DNA of 13,299 nucleotides, taken from contig JALXFI010000330.1 in the NCBI GenBank assembly GCA_027069035.1, forward strand, positions 1 through 13,299. The letters are read 5' to 3'. The stretch is from a bacterium. GTDB lineage: Bacteria > Desulfobacterota > GWC2-55-46 > S146-80 > JALXFI01. A program made the position numbers and the translations under genes. The notes below the pieces were generated by a model. That model was not told the DNA's origin and did not search any database. It saw nothing but the letters and a program-made list of their open reading frames with translations. Shown here in pieces: positions 6,669 to 13,299 of this stretch; the stretch's first letter is position 1; each line of letters starts with the position of its first letter.

Positions 6669-7547
6669 TTAGACCTTTAGATTTCCGATAAAATCCTTAA
6701 AATCATCTTTAATATACCTATTTTTAAGGGCAAAAACAATATTTGCCTTTAAAAAACCAATCTTGTCGCCTGCATCGTATCTGTCTCCTTCAAATTCAAA
6801 GGCATAGACAGGCTCTTTTTTAAGCAGGTTAGCAATGCCGTCGGTTAACTGCAGCTCTCCGCCTCTCCCTAAGTGAGTTGCGCTTAGAGAATCGAATATT
6901 CCGGGGTTTAGTATATACCTGCCTATGATGGCAAGGTTTGATGGTGCATCTTTCCTGGCAGGCTTTTCTACAAGTTCACTGACGCTGTAAAGTCCATCAT
7001 CTATCTTCTCGCCCTTTATAACACCATAGCGGTGAACCTCGCTTTCAGGAACCCTTTCAACCGCCAGTATAGAATACGGATATCTTTCATAAACATCTAT
7101 CATCTGTTTCATCACAGGAACCGACGCATCGATGATATCGTCGCTTAAGAGCACCCCAAAGGGCTCATCATGGACAAGCTTCTTGGCGCAAAGCACGGCG
7201 TGTCCAAGCCCAAGGATATCTTTCTGTCTTATATACGTAAAATCCCCAAGGCGTGAGATGGCCTGCATCTCTCTTAAAAGATCATCCTTGCCCTTGTCTC
7301 TCAGAAAAACCTCCAGCTCGCCGGAGACATCAAAATAATCCTCTATAGCAGATTTGCCCCTGCTCGTAACTATGATGATCTCATCAAGACCCGATGCAAC
7401 GGCCTCATCCACGCCGTTTTGAATCAGTGGCCTGTCCACAATCGGAAGCATCTCTTTGGGTACAGACTTTGTGGCTGGAAGAAACCTCGTGCCGAACCCT
7501 GCGGCCGGGAAGACTATCTTTTTAGGTTTTAAGCCGTTTGTTTTCAT
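6669..7547 (-). CDS. galU: UTP-glucose-1-phosphate uridylyltransferase
   Basis: GalU makes UDP-glucose from UTP and glucose-1-phosphate, supplying cell-envelope polysaccharide, glycogen-type and galactose pathways. The length of 292 residues is normal. The nucleotide-binding signature FPAAGFGTRFLPATKSVPKEMLP lies at 13-35. The metal-binding acidic pair is LLSDDI (133-138). VEKP lies at 193-196, GGELQLTDGI at 229-238, and FEGDRYDAGDKIGFLKA (about 252-268) carries the family's C-terminal sugar-binding block. The ATG at 7547 fits the usual short N-terminus, but no ribosome binding site precedes it; the bases there read TCCTCTTATTCT. A sigma70-like promoter lies so close that the message would have almost no leader. 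It is the first gene of a probable galU-hsp20-lon unit. Confidence 0.96.
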   Translation of the reverse strand: MKTNGLKPKKIVFPAAGFGTRFLPATKSVPKEMLPIVDRPLIQNGVDEAVASGLDEIIIVTSRGKSAIEDYFDVSGELEVFLRDKGKDDLLREMQAISRLGDFTYIRQKDILGLGHAVLCAKKLVHDEPFGVLLSDDIIDASVPVMKQMIDVYERYPYSILAVERVPESEVHRYGVIKGEKIDDGLYSVSELVEKPARKDAPSNLAIIGRYILNPGIFDSLSATHLGRGGELQLTDGIANLLKKEPVYAFEFEGDRYDAGDKIGFLKANIVFALKNRYIKDDFKDFIGNLKV

Positions 7548-7558
7548 AGAATAAGAGG

Positions 7559-7587
7559 ATAATATACTGCTTTTTTTATTAAGTCAA
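7559..7587 (-). promoter_or_regulatory. Sigma70-type promoter of galU (and probably hsp20-lon)
   Basis: On the minus strand TTGACT (plus 7587-7582) and TATTAT (plus 7564-7559) are separated by exactly 17 bases. This is the best promoter match I found in the window. With the usual distance from the -10, transcription would start near 7552, only about five bases before the galU ATG. A nearby overlapping hexamer, TATATT, would give 15-base spacing and is less good. Confidence 0.65.
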
Positions 7588-7611
7588 GAAGGTAAAAAAT
7601 TGTGTGTAAAG

Positions 7612-7718
7612 TGTACAGGTTGTCCGAGAATGCAAAAACTTAAAAACTGAACTTAATAAAATCAAGCACTTAACGACTCCATTTTGGCCAAAAAAGCTAT
7701 TCTCGGACAGCCTGTGTA
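7612..7718. mobile_element. MITE-like element with terminal inverted repeats
   Basis: The left end CAGGTTGTCCGAGAAT (7616-7631) and right end ATTCTCGGACAGCCTG (7699-7714) are 16-bp inverted repeats with one mismatch. They enclose 67 AT-rich bases without a credible open frame. TGTA is present directly outside both ends (7612-7615 and 7715-7718), as expected for a target-site duplication; a 2-bp TA duplication reads equally well. Total length without the duplication is 99 bases. No transposase is present, so it would have to be mobilised in trans. I do not recognise the parent family. It occupies most of the gap between the methyltransferase stop and the galU promoter. The alternative is a structured 3' end for the methyltransferase transcript, but no T-run follows. 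Confidence 0.6.
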
Positions 7719-7729
7719 GACCTAACCCC

Positions 7730-8452
7730 TTACTTTTCACAGCCGTACATAACAAATATCCCGTGTTTGTAGTAACAGTCAATATCCTTAAAACCTGCAT
7801 CTTTAAGCGCATCAAGCTGAGCGTCAAGGGTATCCACGGTCTCGTAGTGGCCGCTTCTTTTATACTTATCTATTACATGCGTATAGTCTTTTTCCGGCTC
7901 CGACTCGGCCTGTCTCTTAAGTATCCACTCCTTCCATAGAAACAGATACCACCCCTCCAAATCCTTTAATGGTGAACGGACAACATCGATATTGACAAAA
8001 CGTCCTCCTTTAATCAGGCGGGAATAGATGAGTCGAAACAAAGCTGTTTTTTCGTCCGTTTTAAGATGATGGATGGCCTGAGACGAGACGACAAGGTCAT
8101 ACTCTTTTAGCCTGGTTTTACCATTTAAAACTTCCTGAAAACTTGATGTGACAAGCGAAACATTTTTATACTCCGAGAGCCTCTCCGCTGCCTTTGCTAT
8201 CATATCCTCAGAGCCGTCTATAAGCGTGGCTTTAACAGAAGCGTCAAGTTTAAGAAGTTCGTGCGTAAGTATCCCGTCCCCGCAGCCAAGGTCAAGGATC
8301 CTGACATCATCCCTGCCTTTAAAGAAGTATCTGTAGAAAAACTTGAGTATATTTAAAAACCTTGCACGGTCAAGATAGAAAATATCGGCTCCTGTAAGAT
8401 ACTCAGGCGCAAAACCATTCTCCGACCACCACGAACTATCGTATTCAGTCAT
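7730..8452 (-). CDS. Class I SAM-dependent methyltransferase, substrate unknown
   Basis: This 240-residue protein has the Rossmann-fold methyltransferase core. Motif I is RILDLGCGDG (51-60), which binds S-adenosylmethionine; the acidic residue of motif II is in LIDGSEDM (77-84); YDLVVSSQAIHHL (118-130) is the motif typical of the Methyltransf_11/25 type small-molecule enzymes; and KGGRFVNIDVV (148-158) is the following strand. The C-terminal part (about 160-235) holds a helical insertion rich in Trp, Lys and Glu that presumably shapes the substrate site. The ending, VDTLDAQLDALKDAGFKDIDCYYKHGIFVMYGCEK, is the usual last helix and strand. Nothing in the neighbourhood identifies the substrate. 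The ATG at 8452 follows a 209-base gap after comEC and may have its own promoter. The family call is sure; the function is open. Confidence 0.9.
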   Translation of the reverse strand: MTEYDSSWWSENGFAPEYLTGADIFYLDRARFLNILKFFYRYFFKGRDDVRILDLGCGDGILTHELLKLDASVKATLIDGSEDMIAKAAERLSEYKNVSLVTSSFQEVLNGKTRLKEYDLVVSSQAIHHLKTDEKTALFRLIYSRLIKGGRFVNIDVVRSPLKDLEGWYLFLWKEWILKRQAESEPEKDYTHVIDKYKRSGHYETVDTLDAQLDALKDAGFKDIDCYYKHGIFVMYGCEK

Positions 8453-8497
8453 GAAAATACCCGCTGCTTTTAGGAATTAAAATCTTTGTCTTTCAAA

Positions 8498-8526
8498 ATT
8501 ATAATATAAAACGGTCATTGATTTAA
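8498..8526 (-). promoter_or_regulatory. Possible promoter of the methyltransferase gene
   Basis: A perfect TATAAT (plus 8503-8498) lies 17 bases from TTAAAT (plus 8526-8521), a weak -35 match. Transcription would begin near 8491, about 40 bases before the ATG at 8452. The -35 overlaps the outer arm of the inverted repeats in this gap. The support is limited to the good -10 hexamer. Confidence 0.35.
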
Positions 8527-8644
8527 CTACTAAGGCCCCCATGCCCCTTTAAGGGTAAATGCGAAGTGGTACAGCAAAGACACAGAAGGGGCCTCCATAA
8601 TTTTCGGATTAAAATCAATAGTCATTTAGTAGAATTATGTACCA
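8517..8644. repeat. Nested inverted repeats between comEC and the methyltransferase gene
   Basis: Several arms in this 209-base gap can pair: ATTGATTT (8517-8524) with AAATCAAT (8612-8619), enclosing AGGCCCC (8533-8539) with GGGGCCT (8588-8594). Competing arms are TGGTACA (8567-8573) with TGTACCA (8638-8644), and CTACTAA (8527-8533) with TTAGTAG (8626-8632). A GCCCCTT segment near 8543-8549 can also pair with AAGGGGC at 8587-8592. No open frame here looks coding. It may be a small palindromic repeat, an attenuator or RNA-processing structure. I do not recognise the class. Confidence 0.5.
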
Positions 8645-8661
8645 TCTTACTTAATATAATG

Positions 8662-11214
8662 TCAATTTTCATCCAGAATCCCGATATGGTGGGGGCTGAG
8701 GCCGGCAATACATGCCTGTCTGTATGTCTCAACCTGGAAACCGTTGCCATCGGTAACAACGCTTATCGCGCCGCATCTGTCTGTCCTTAAAAGCGGGATA
8801 TTAAGCGCTTTGTATCTTTTTACAACAGCCTTATGCGGAAAGCCGAAACCATTCATATAACCTGCAGAAAGAACGGCAAGTTTAGGCCGTATCTTTTTTA
8901 AAAAGGCAAGTGTGCTTGACGTAGAACTGCCGTGGTGAGGCACCTTGAGTATATCGGATGAAAGCTCTAGCCCGCTGCCAATAAGATACCGCTCGGCCTC
9001 CCTTTCTATATCACCTGTAAAAAGAAGGCTTACCCTGCCAAAATTAAGTCTTAAGACCATCGATCTATTATTAGTGTCAAGCGCCGGCCTCTTCGGAGGA
9101 TTAAGTATCTTAAGTCTTACGCCGTTTATTGTCACAGGCGGCATGGATGAGTTGACGACTGTTTTTTTCACACCGTTTCTTTCCATCCCCTCCATAAGCT
9201 CGGTAAATTCAGGGGAATCGCTTGTGTCGCCGTTCCACCAGAACCGTTTTACACTGAAATTGTCTATAATAAACTTAAGGCCTTTGAAATGATCTGCCTG
9301 CGGATGAGAAAGCACTACATAGTCGACACGCCTTATCTGTTTTTTCCACAGCACCGGGGCTATTATCCTCTCTCCGACATCGAATTCATCGCTGTAAGAC
9401 CCGCCTCCGTCGATAAGCATATTTTTATTGCCAGGAAATTCAACAAGCGCAGAATCTCCCTGCCCAACGCTGATAAACGTAACCCTTAAGGCATCTTTGT
9501 ATGGCGAAGATAAAAACGAGAATGGAAGCACAAGGTAAACCGCAAGGGTCAGCGAGAAAACGCTTGCCGCCCTGAAACCTTTGCCTGATTTCGTTTTAAA
9601 AAAACAGAAAGATATAAGACAGAGATAATAAAACACGATGTTAAAAAGCGAAGGCGTAGAAAGATAGATTGACATCCACGAAGGTCTTGAAAGTATAGAA
9701 AGAAACCGGAAAATACAGCCTAAAACAAGAGAAGCAAGCTTAAGCATGGGCAGCGCAGGGCTCAAGGAGATAAATGACAAAAAAACAGAGGACAGAAGAA
9801 GAGGCAATGCAATAAAACCTATAATGGGAATCGTAAAGATATTTGTAAAGAGTCCTGCAAAGGAGAATCTGTGAAAATGGTAGAGGAGCAGAGGGGCCAA
9901 AGCTGCAAGTGTTATCAAAGAAACAAGAAACATGTTTTTAATCCAGAAGATAAAACGCATGAAAACGGGATAAAAAAAGCGCCCACTACCTGTGTCTAAA
10001 ACCCTTGTGCCGGTCTCCAGAATAGGAATAAAAAGGAGGATTGATGCAACCGCTGCAAACGACAACTGGAATGACGGCTGAAAAAGGGATAAAGGTTTAA
10101 AAAGGAGTATCACAAATGCGGCAAATGCCAGAATATTGTAATTGTCCCTTTCCCTGTCTATCACAATCGCAACAAAAAATACTATTACAAAAACAAGAGC
10201 CCTCTGGGTGGGTATGGAAAAGCCTGCCATAAAGGCATAGAGGGTTACGGGAATAATGCTCATAAAGGTCGCGGTCCTTTTTATATTGAGATAGAGCATG
10301 AGATACTCAGAACTCTTTAAAAGTCCGAGTATCATCATATAAGAGATAAATGCGATTATCCCTATATGGAGCCCTGAGATAGCAAGGAGGTGAGCGGTGC
10401 CTGTTTTTATAAATACATCTCTTGTTTTTTTTGCAACCTCCCCCTTATCTCCTAAAACAAGCGCTTTGAGGATACCTTTTACCGTTTCATCCTCCGTGTT
10501 CCTCTCAATAAAAGAATTTGCCTTACTCCTTAAAGCGCCTATATAAGAAAAAAAGGTGGAACGAAGGCCTCCGTATCCCCTTGTGTCAGCCGTATTAATG
10601 TATCTTACAGGGGTTACCCAGCCGCTGTCCGAAGCAAATCCTGTTACATAAATGCCCTGAGAATAGAGATAACCTTCATAATCAAAACCGCCCGGGTTTC
10701 CAAAGTTCCTTGGCCTTTTTATCTTTGCCCTGAACCTTACCCTTTCACCAAACGAATAATCTCCCGGATTATCGCCTATGGTAAGAAGCATCTTTCCACT
10801 TACGACTTCGGGCCGGCCGTCTTTAAAAACCCTTTCGACCTTTACATAAAGTCTTTCGCCTGAAAGAGATCTTTCAGGGAACCGGTATATCTTCCCCTCG
10901 AGTATCACCTTTCTGCCGTCGGCAATCCTGCTTAAGTCTTCGGCCGGAATTTGCGGGTCTAAAAACCGGTCCGTCTGCCAGAGGCCGAGAAAGACAAAAG
11001 AGACGGAAAACAAAACAACGGAAGCGGCTGCCTTGTCTCTTCTTAAAAGAAGGATCAGAGAAGATACAACGGCAAGAAGAAAATAATACAGGGAGATGCG
11101 GAAATGGAAATATTTCTCAACAGACAGTCCAATAATATATGGAACGGCCGGAAGAAAAAAAGGTCTTTTAAGAAGAAGTTTTCTCAGCGCTTCTTTCACC
11201 ATGAAAGATTTCAT
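8662..11214 (-). CDS. comEC: ComEC/Rec2 DNA-uptake channel
   Basis: ComEC is the inner-membrane channel that carries transforming single-stranded DNA into the cytoplasm. From the ATG at 11214 the protein has about 850 residues, at the long end of the family's usual range. The N-terminus has several hydrophobic helices (about 20-80), then a soluble OB-fold-like region (DUF4131 type, about 95-205). The competence membrane domain (about 235-560) carries the signature TAHLLAISGLHIGI (about 273-286) and many hydrophobic helices. A C-terminal metallo-beta-lactamase-like domain (about 575-825) has VGQGDSALVEF, SHPQADHFKGL and VPHHGSSTSS, the motifs usual for ComEC. The frame stays open to a TTG at 11223, and another ATG lies at 11202. 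None has a ribosome binding site, so the start is uncertain by 12 bases either way. It overlaps the end of uvrC, implying co-transcription. No other competence gene is in view. Confidence 0.93.
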   Translation of the reverse strand: MKSFMVKEALRKLLLKRPFFLPAVPYIIGLSVEKYFHFRISLYYFLLAVVSSLILLLRRDKAAASVVLFSVSFVFLGLWQTDRFLDPQIPAEDLSRIADGRKVILEGKIYRFPERSLSGERLYVKVERVFKDGRPEVVSGKMLLTIGDNPGDYSFGERVRFRAKIKRPRNFGNPGGFDYEGYLYSQGIYVTGFASDSGWVTPVRYINTADTRGYGGLRSTFFSYIGALRSKANSFIERNTEDETVKGILKALVLGDKGEVAKKTRDVFIKTGTAHLLAISGLHIGIIAFISYMMILGLLKSSEYLMLYLNIKRTATFMSIIPVTLYAFMAGFSIPTQRALVFVIVFFVAIVIDRERDNYNILAFAAFVILLFKPLSLFQPSFQLSFAAVASILLFIPILETGTRVLDTGSGRFFYPVFMRFIFWIKNMFLVSLITLAALAPLLLYHFHRFSFAGLFTNIFTIPIIGFIALPLLLSSVFLSFISLSPALPMLKLASLVLGCIFRFLSILSRPSWMSIYLSTPSLFNIVFYYLCLISFCFFKTKSGKGFRAASVFSLTLAVYLVLPFSFLSSPYKDALRVTFISVGQGDSALVEFPGNKNMLIDGGGSYSDEFDVGERIIAPVLWKKQIRRVDYVVLSHPQADHFKGLKFIIDNFSVKRFWWNGDTSDSPEFTELMEGMERNGVKKTVVNSSMPPVTINGVRLKILNPPKRPALDTNNRSMVLRLNFGRVSLLFTGDIEREAERYLIGSGLELSSDILKVPHHGSSTSSTLAFLKKIRPKLAVLSAGYMNGFGFPHKAVVKRYKALNIPLLRTDRCGAISVVTDGNGFQVETYRQACIAGLSPHHIGILDEN

Positions 11215-12994
11215 ATACGGCAAGCGCAGTCTTTTTGTCGATCAACGGCACACCGTATATATCATCAAGTGATGCGGTTTTTATCTCTTCAATGCCCTTA
11301 AAATGCGTTAAAAGTGCATTCTTTCTCTTTTTACCCACACCGGGAATATTGTCGAGTTTCGACGATACAGTGCGTTTGCGCCTGAGCCCTTTATGATATG
11401 AGATTGCAAAACGATGTGCCTCGTCCCTTATCTTTTGAAGCATAAAATATGGAAGAGAATTCTTTAAGATATGTACAGGGTTTTTTCGCCCGGGGATATA
11501 GAACCTATCCGGCTTACCGTCTTTGCCCTTTGCAATGGAGACAAGATCGATGGAAACGGCAAGTTTTGAGGATACATCAAGGGCAACAGCCAACTGTCCC
11601 TTGCCGCCATCGATAAGCAGCATATCGGGAGACATCCCGCTCTCTTTGATCCGCCTGAACCGTCTGCATAAGACCTCATGCATCATTCTATAATCATCCG
11701 GCCCGGCAACCCCCTTTATCCTGTAACGGCGGTAACCGGATTTATCCGGCTCGCCGTTTTCGAATGAAACAAGCGCCCCCACGGCAAGGTCTCCTGAGAT
11801 ATTAGAGATGTCAACCGCCTCTATACGCATGGGAAATCTTCTTAAACGGAATCTTGTTTTAATAATCTCAAGGGTTTCATCAACGTCCTTTCCGGAATCC
11901 TTTTTCATCACATAAGATGCAAGGGCGTTCTTCTCGGCCATCTTTAGCAGCCTTAACCTGTCGCCTCTTTGAGGCACAATGAGCTTAACACGCCTTCCCT
12001 TAATGTCGCTCAACAACTCCTGAACCACATCTTTATCTTCCATATTAAAAGGAATGATGACCTCATCAGGCACATACCTGCCGCGTCCGTAAAACTGAGT
12101 TATAAAAGACAAAAGCATCTCTGTGCAAAGAAGGCCTTTATGGTAGAACCGGTGATTTACATCACCAATAAGTCTTCCGTTCCTTATAAAGAGGGTATCG
12201 AGGAAAAACTCCTTGCCGCCTTCGTATATGCCTATAACATCCTGATCCCTATTCGTATAACGGGCAACAACCTGCTTTTCTATCGTAAGTCTGATCGCAT
12301 CAATGCCGTCCCTAATACGAGCGGCCTCTTCAAAGGCAAGGGTATTAGAAGCATCATCCATCTTCTTTTTCAAGCTCCTGAGTAAAGACTTATCTTTACC
12401 CTCAAGCAAAAGTATTACCTTTTTCACCATCCGCCTGTATACACCCTTATCCATATAACCCACACACGGCGCCGCACATCTGTTCATCTCATAATCTATA
12501 CACGGCCGTTTCCTGCTTGAAAATTCCGCTTCACTGCATACCCTCAAAGGAAAGACTTCGCGTATCATCTTAAGGGCATCTCTTACCGAATGAGCAGACG
12601 AGTAGGGGCCGAAATACCTTGCGCCGTCCCTTGTCACCCTTCTTACAACCATTAATCTTGGAAATTCATCCTTAATATTTATACGGAGACTTACATAGGT
12701 TTTATCGTCCTTTAAGTTTATATTATATCTTGGTTTGAATCTTTTTATCAGTGTATCCTCAAGTATAAGCGCCTCTTTTTCGGTATCGGTGACTATGCAC
12801 TCTATATCTGCCACCCTACCCAAAAGAAACTTTATTGTATATCGCTCCCCTTCGCCTTTCAAATAGCTTTTAAGCCTTTTTCTTATCTCCCTTGCCTTCC
12901 CTATGTATATAGGAAGGCCGCCTACATCCTTCATGATATAGACGCCCGGTTTTTTAGGCATGGCATCTATCTTTTTGTTTATGATGGAATTCAT
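11168..12994 (-). CDS. uvrC: UvrABC excinuclease subunit C
   Basis: UvrC makes the two incisions flanking a DNA lesion in nucleotide excision repair after UvrA/UvrB recognition. From the ATG at 12994 it has 608 residues, a normal length. The GIY-YIG nuclease domain (about 14-92; PGVYIMKD, PIYIGKAREIRKRL) makes the 3' cut. A cysteine-containing region follows (CIDYEMNRCAAPCVGY, about 155-170), then the UvrB-binding UVR helix pair (about 190-226). The RNase H-like domain that makes the 5' cut has EAVDISNISG (Asp 395), LLIDGGKGQL (Asp 462) and RDEAHRFAISYH (His 527). The C-terminus is a double helix-hairpin-helix (LDNIPGVGKKRKNALL onward, about 547-600). The frame extends seven codons further to a TTG at 13015, but ATG is preferred. 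No clear ribosome binding site precedes it. Its end overlaps comEC. Confidence 0.97.
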   Translation of the reverse strand: MNSIINKKIDAMPKKPGVYIMKDVGGLPIYIGKAREIRKRLKSYLKGEGERYTIKFLLGRVADIECIVTDTEKEALILEDTLIKRFKPRYNINLKDDKTYVSLRINIKDEFPRLMVVRRVTRDGARYFGPYSSAHSVRDALKMIREVFPLRVCSEAEFSSRKRPCIDYEMNRCAAPCVGYMDKGVYRRMVKKVILLLEGKDKSLLRSLKKKMDDASNTLAFEEAARIRDGIDAIRLTIEKQVVARYTNRDQDVIGIYEGGKEFFLDTLFIRNGRLIGDVNHRFYHKGLLCTEMLLSFITQFYGRGRYVPDEVIIPFNMEDKDVVQELLSDIKGRRVKLIVPQRGDRLRLLKMAEKNALASYVMKKDSGKDVDETLEIIKTRFRLRRFPMRIEAVDISNISGDLAVGALVSFENGEPDKSGYRRYRIKGVAGPDDYRMMHEVLCRRFRRIKESGMSPDMLLIDGGKGQLAVALDVSSKLAVSIDLVSIAKGKDGKPDRFYIPGRKNPVHILKNSLPYFMLQKIRDEAHRFAISYHKGLRRKRTVSSKLDNIPGVGKKRKNALLTHFKGIEEIKTASLDDIYGVPLIDKKTALAVYEIFHGERSAEKTSS

Positions 12995-13015
12995 ACAAAC
13001 ACTACTTAACAACAA

Positions 13016-13195
13016 TATATCAGCTCACTGAAAACTATTTAACAAATCCAACGCCGATTGTCTATACAATGCTTTTACCAAAAAACCTAAATCTGTTCTC
13101 GGGGTTTAAACACGTCCCATTTTTTTCTTTTGTTTTTAAACGTATAACGTGTTATTATATTATATCTATAAAAAGATAACACGCCTTTATCTCAT
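13016..13195. promoter_or_regulatory. uvrC leader region with inverted repeats and a possible promoter
   Basis: This non-coding stretch precedes uvrC. The inverted repeat CGTGTTAT (13148-13155) / ATAACACG (13176-13183) brackets two overlapping minus-strand TATAAT hexamers (plus 13159-13154 and 13164-13159). The matching -35 for the first, GTGTTA (plus 13182-13177), matches the consensus at only three of six positions but lies inside the right arm at 17-base spacing. Transcription from it would give a leader of about 150 bases. A second small palindrome, ATTGT-N4-ACAAT, lies at 13057-13070. No coding frame is evident. Operator function is a guess based on geometry. Confidence 0.35.
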
Positions 13196-13299
13196 CCCAA
13201 AAACAGAGATAGGTTTTTGGGTAAATTGGCAAGACGCTTTAAATGCAAGGCCGCAGGCGATTTTTCTTTTGAGGCGTACATAACCGGTACGGTGAGAAA
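13196..13299. repeat. Second copy of the long palindromic repeat, cut by the window end
   Basis: This stretch is identical base for base over 104 positions to 3484-3587 and in the same orientation. It contains the CCCAAAAAC/GTTTTTGGG hairpin and the whole left arm and centre of the large palindrome. The right arm would lie beyond the window. The base immediately before it differs (T here, A at 3483), which marks a likely boundary of the repeat unit on this side. It lies just upstream of the possible uvrC promoter. Confidence 0.9.

Noticed and set aside
7691..7718. Intrinsic terminator for the methyltransferase formed by the MITE-like ends
   Set aside because: The two arms are 67 bases apart and no T-run follows the distal arm on the minus strand, so it lacks the form of a Rho-independent terminator.
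7579..7827. 82-residue minus-strand open frame across the methyltransferase end and the MITE-like element
   Set aside because: It runs out of frame through the methyltransferase 3' end and then through the inverted repeats, has low-complexity content and matches no family; it is explained by the MTase gene and the element.
8566..8790. 74-residue plus-strand open frame over the comEC 3' end
   Set aside because: It is antisense to the end of comEC, where the lactamase-like domain is clearly coding on the other strand, and it has no ribosome binding site.
13057..13070. ATTGT-N4-ACAAT palindrome upstream of uvrC as a LexA box
   Set aside because: The arms and spacing do not match the E. coli (CTGT-N8-ACAG), B. 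subtilis (GAAC-N4-GTTC) or other LexA patterns I know; a short AT-rich palindrome is expected by chance.
1..13299. Anti-phage defence island, toxin-antitoxin pair or novel enzymatic system
   Set aside because: Each gene belongs to a well-known housekeeping, repair or chemosensory family, and no unassigned coding gap large enough for another system remains.

Overview
All recognisable genes in this window lie on the minus strand, so transcription runs from the high to the low coordinates. The content is typical of a free-living bacterial chromosome: a nucleotide-excision repair nuclease, a DNA-uptake channel, a methyltransferase, a UDP-glucose synthase, a small heat-shock protein, a Lon protease, a thiamine kinase, and the first part of a chemosensory operon. 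ComEC, a membrane-bound chemoreceptor and CheA/CheW point to a motile or surface-sensing bacterium. The moderately AT-rich sequence and the gene neighbourhood would fit Desulfobacterota, Nitrospirota or relatives, but that placement is an impression, not a demonstrated result.

Layout in transcription order. (1) 13299-13016: leader region with one copy of a long palindromic repeat, running off the window edge, and a possible promoter covered by an inverted repeat. (2) uvrC (12994-11168) followed by comEC (about 11214-8662), which overlap by tens of bases and are probably co-transcribed. (3) 8661-8453: a short gap full of nested inverted repeats, then a class I SAM-dependent methyltransferase (8452-7730). 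(4) 7729-7548: a MITE-like element of about 100 bp lying just upstream of a good sigma70-type promoter. (5) galU (7547-6669), hsp20 (6665-6219) and lon (6202-3746), packed 3 and 16 bases apart, which look like one operon linking UDP-glucose supply with protein quality control. (6) 3745-3437: the complete palindromic repeat, whose first 104 bases are identical to the copy at 13196-13299. (7) thiL (3436-2408), a chemoreceptor gene (2397-1039), a divergent cheW-like gene (1027-563) and the 5' part of cheA (556-1, continuing outside). These are separated by 10, 11 and 6 bases and form a second operon.

How they work together: receptor, CheW-type coupling protein and CheA kinase form the core of one chemosensory signalling array. 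No cheY, cheB, cheR or output gene is visible, and these may lie beyond position 1. The metabolic gene thiL leads that operon and its stop codon overlaps the ribosome binding site of the receptor. I found no rRNA, tRNA, CRISPR array or intact insertion sequence. The least ordinary features are the two identical copies of the palindromic repeat and the small MITE-like element. The genes themselves are mostly conserved housekeeping families.
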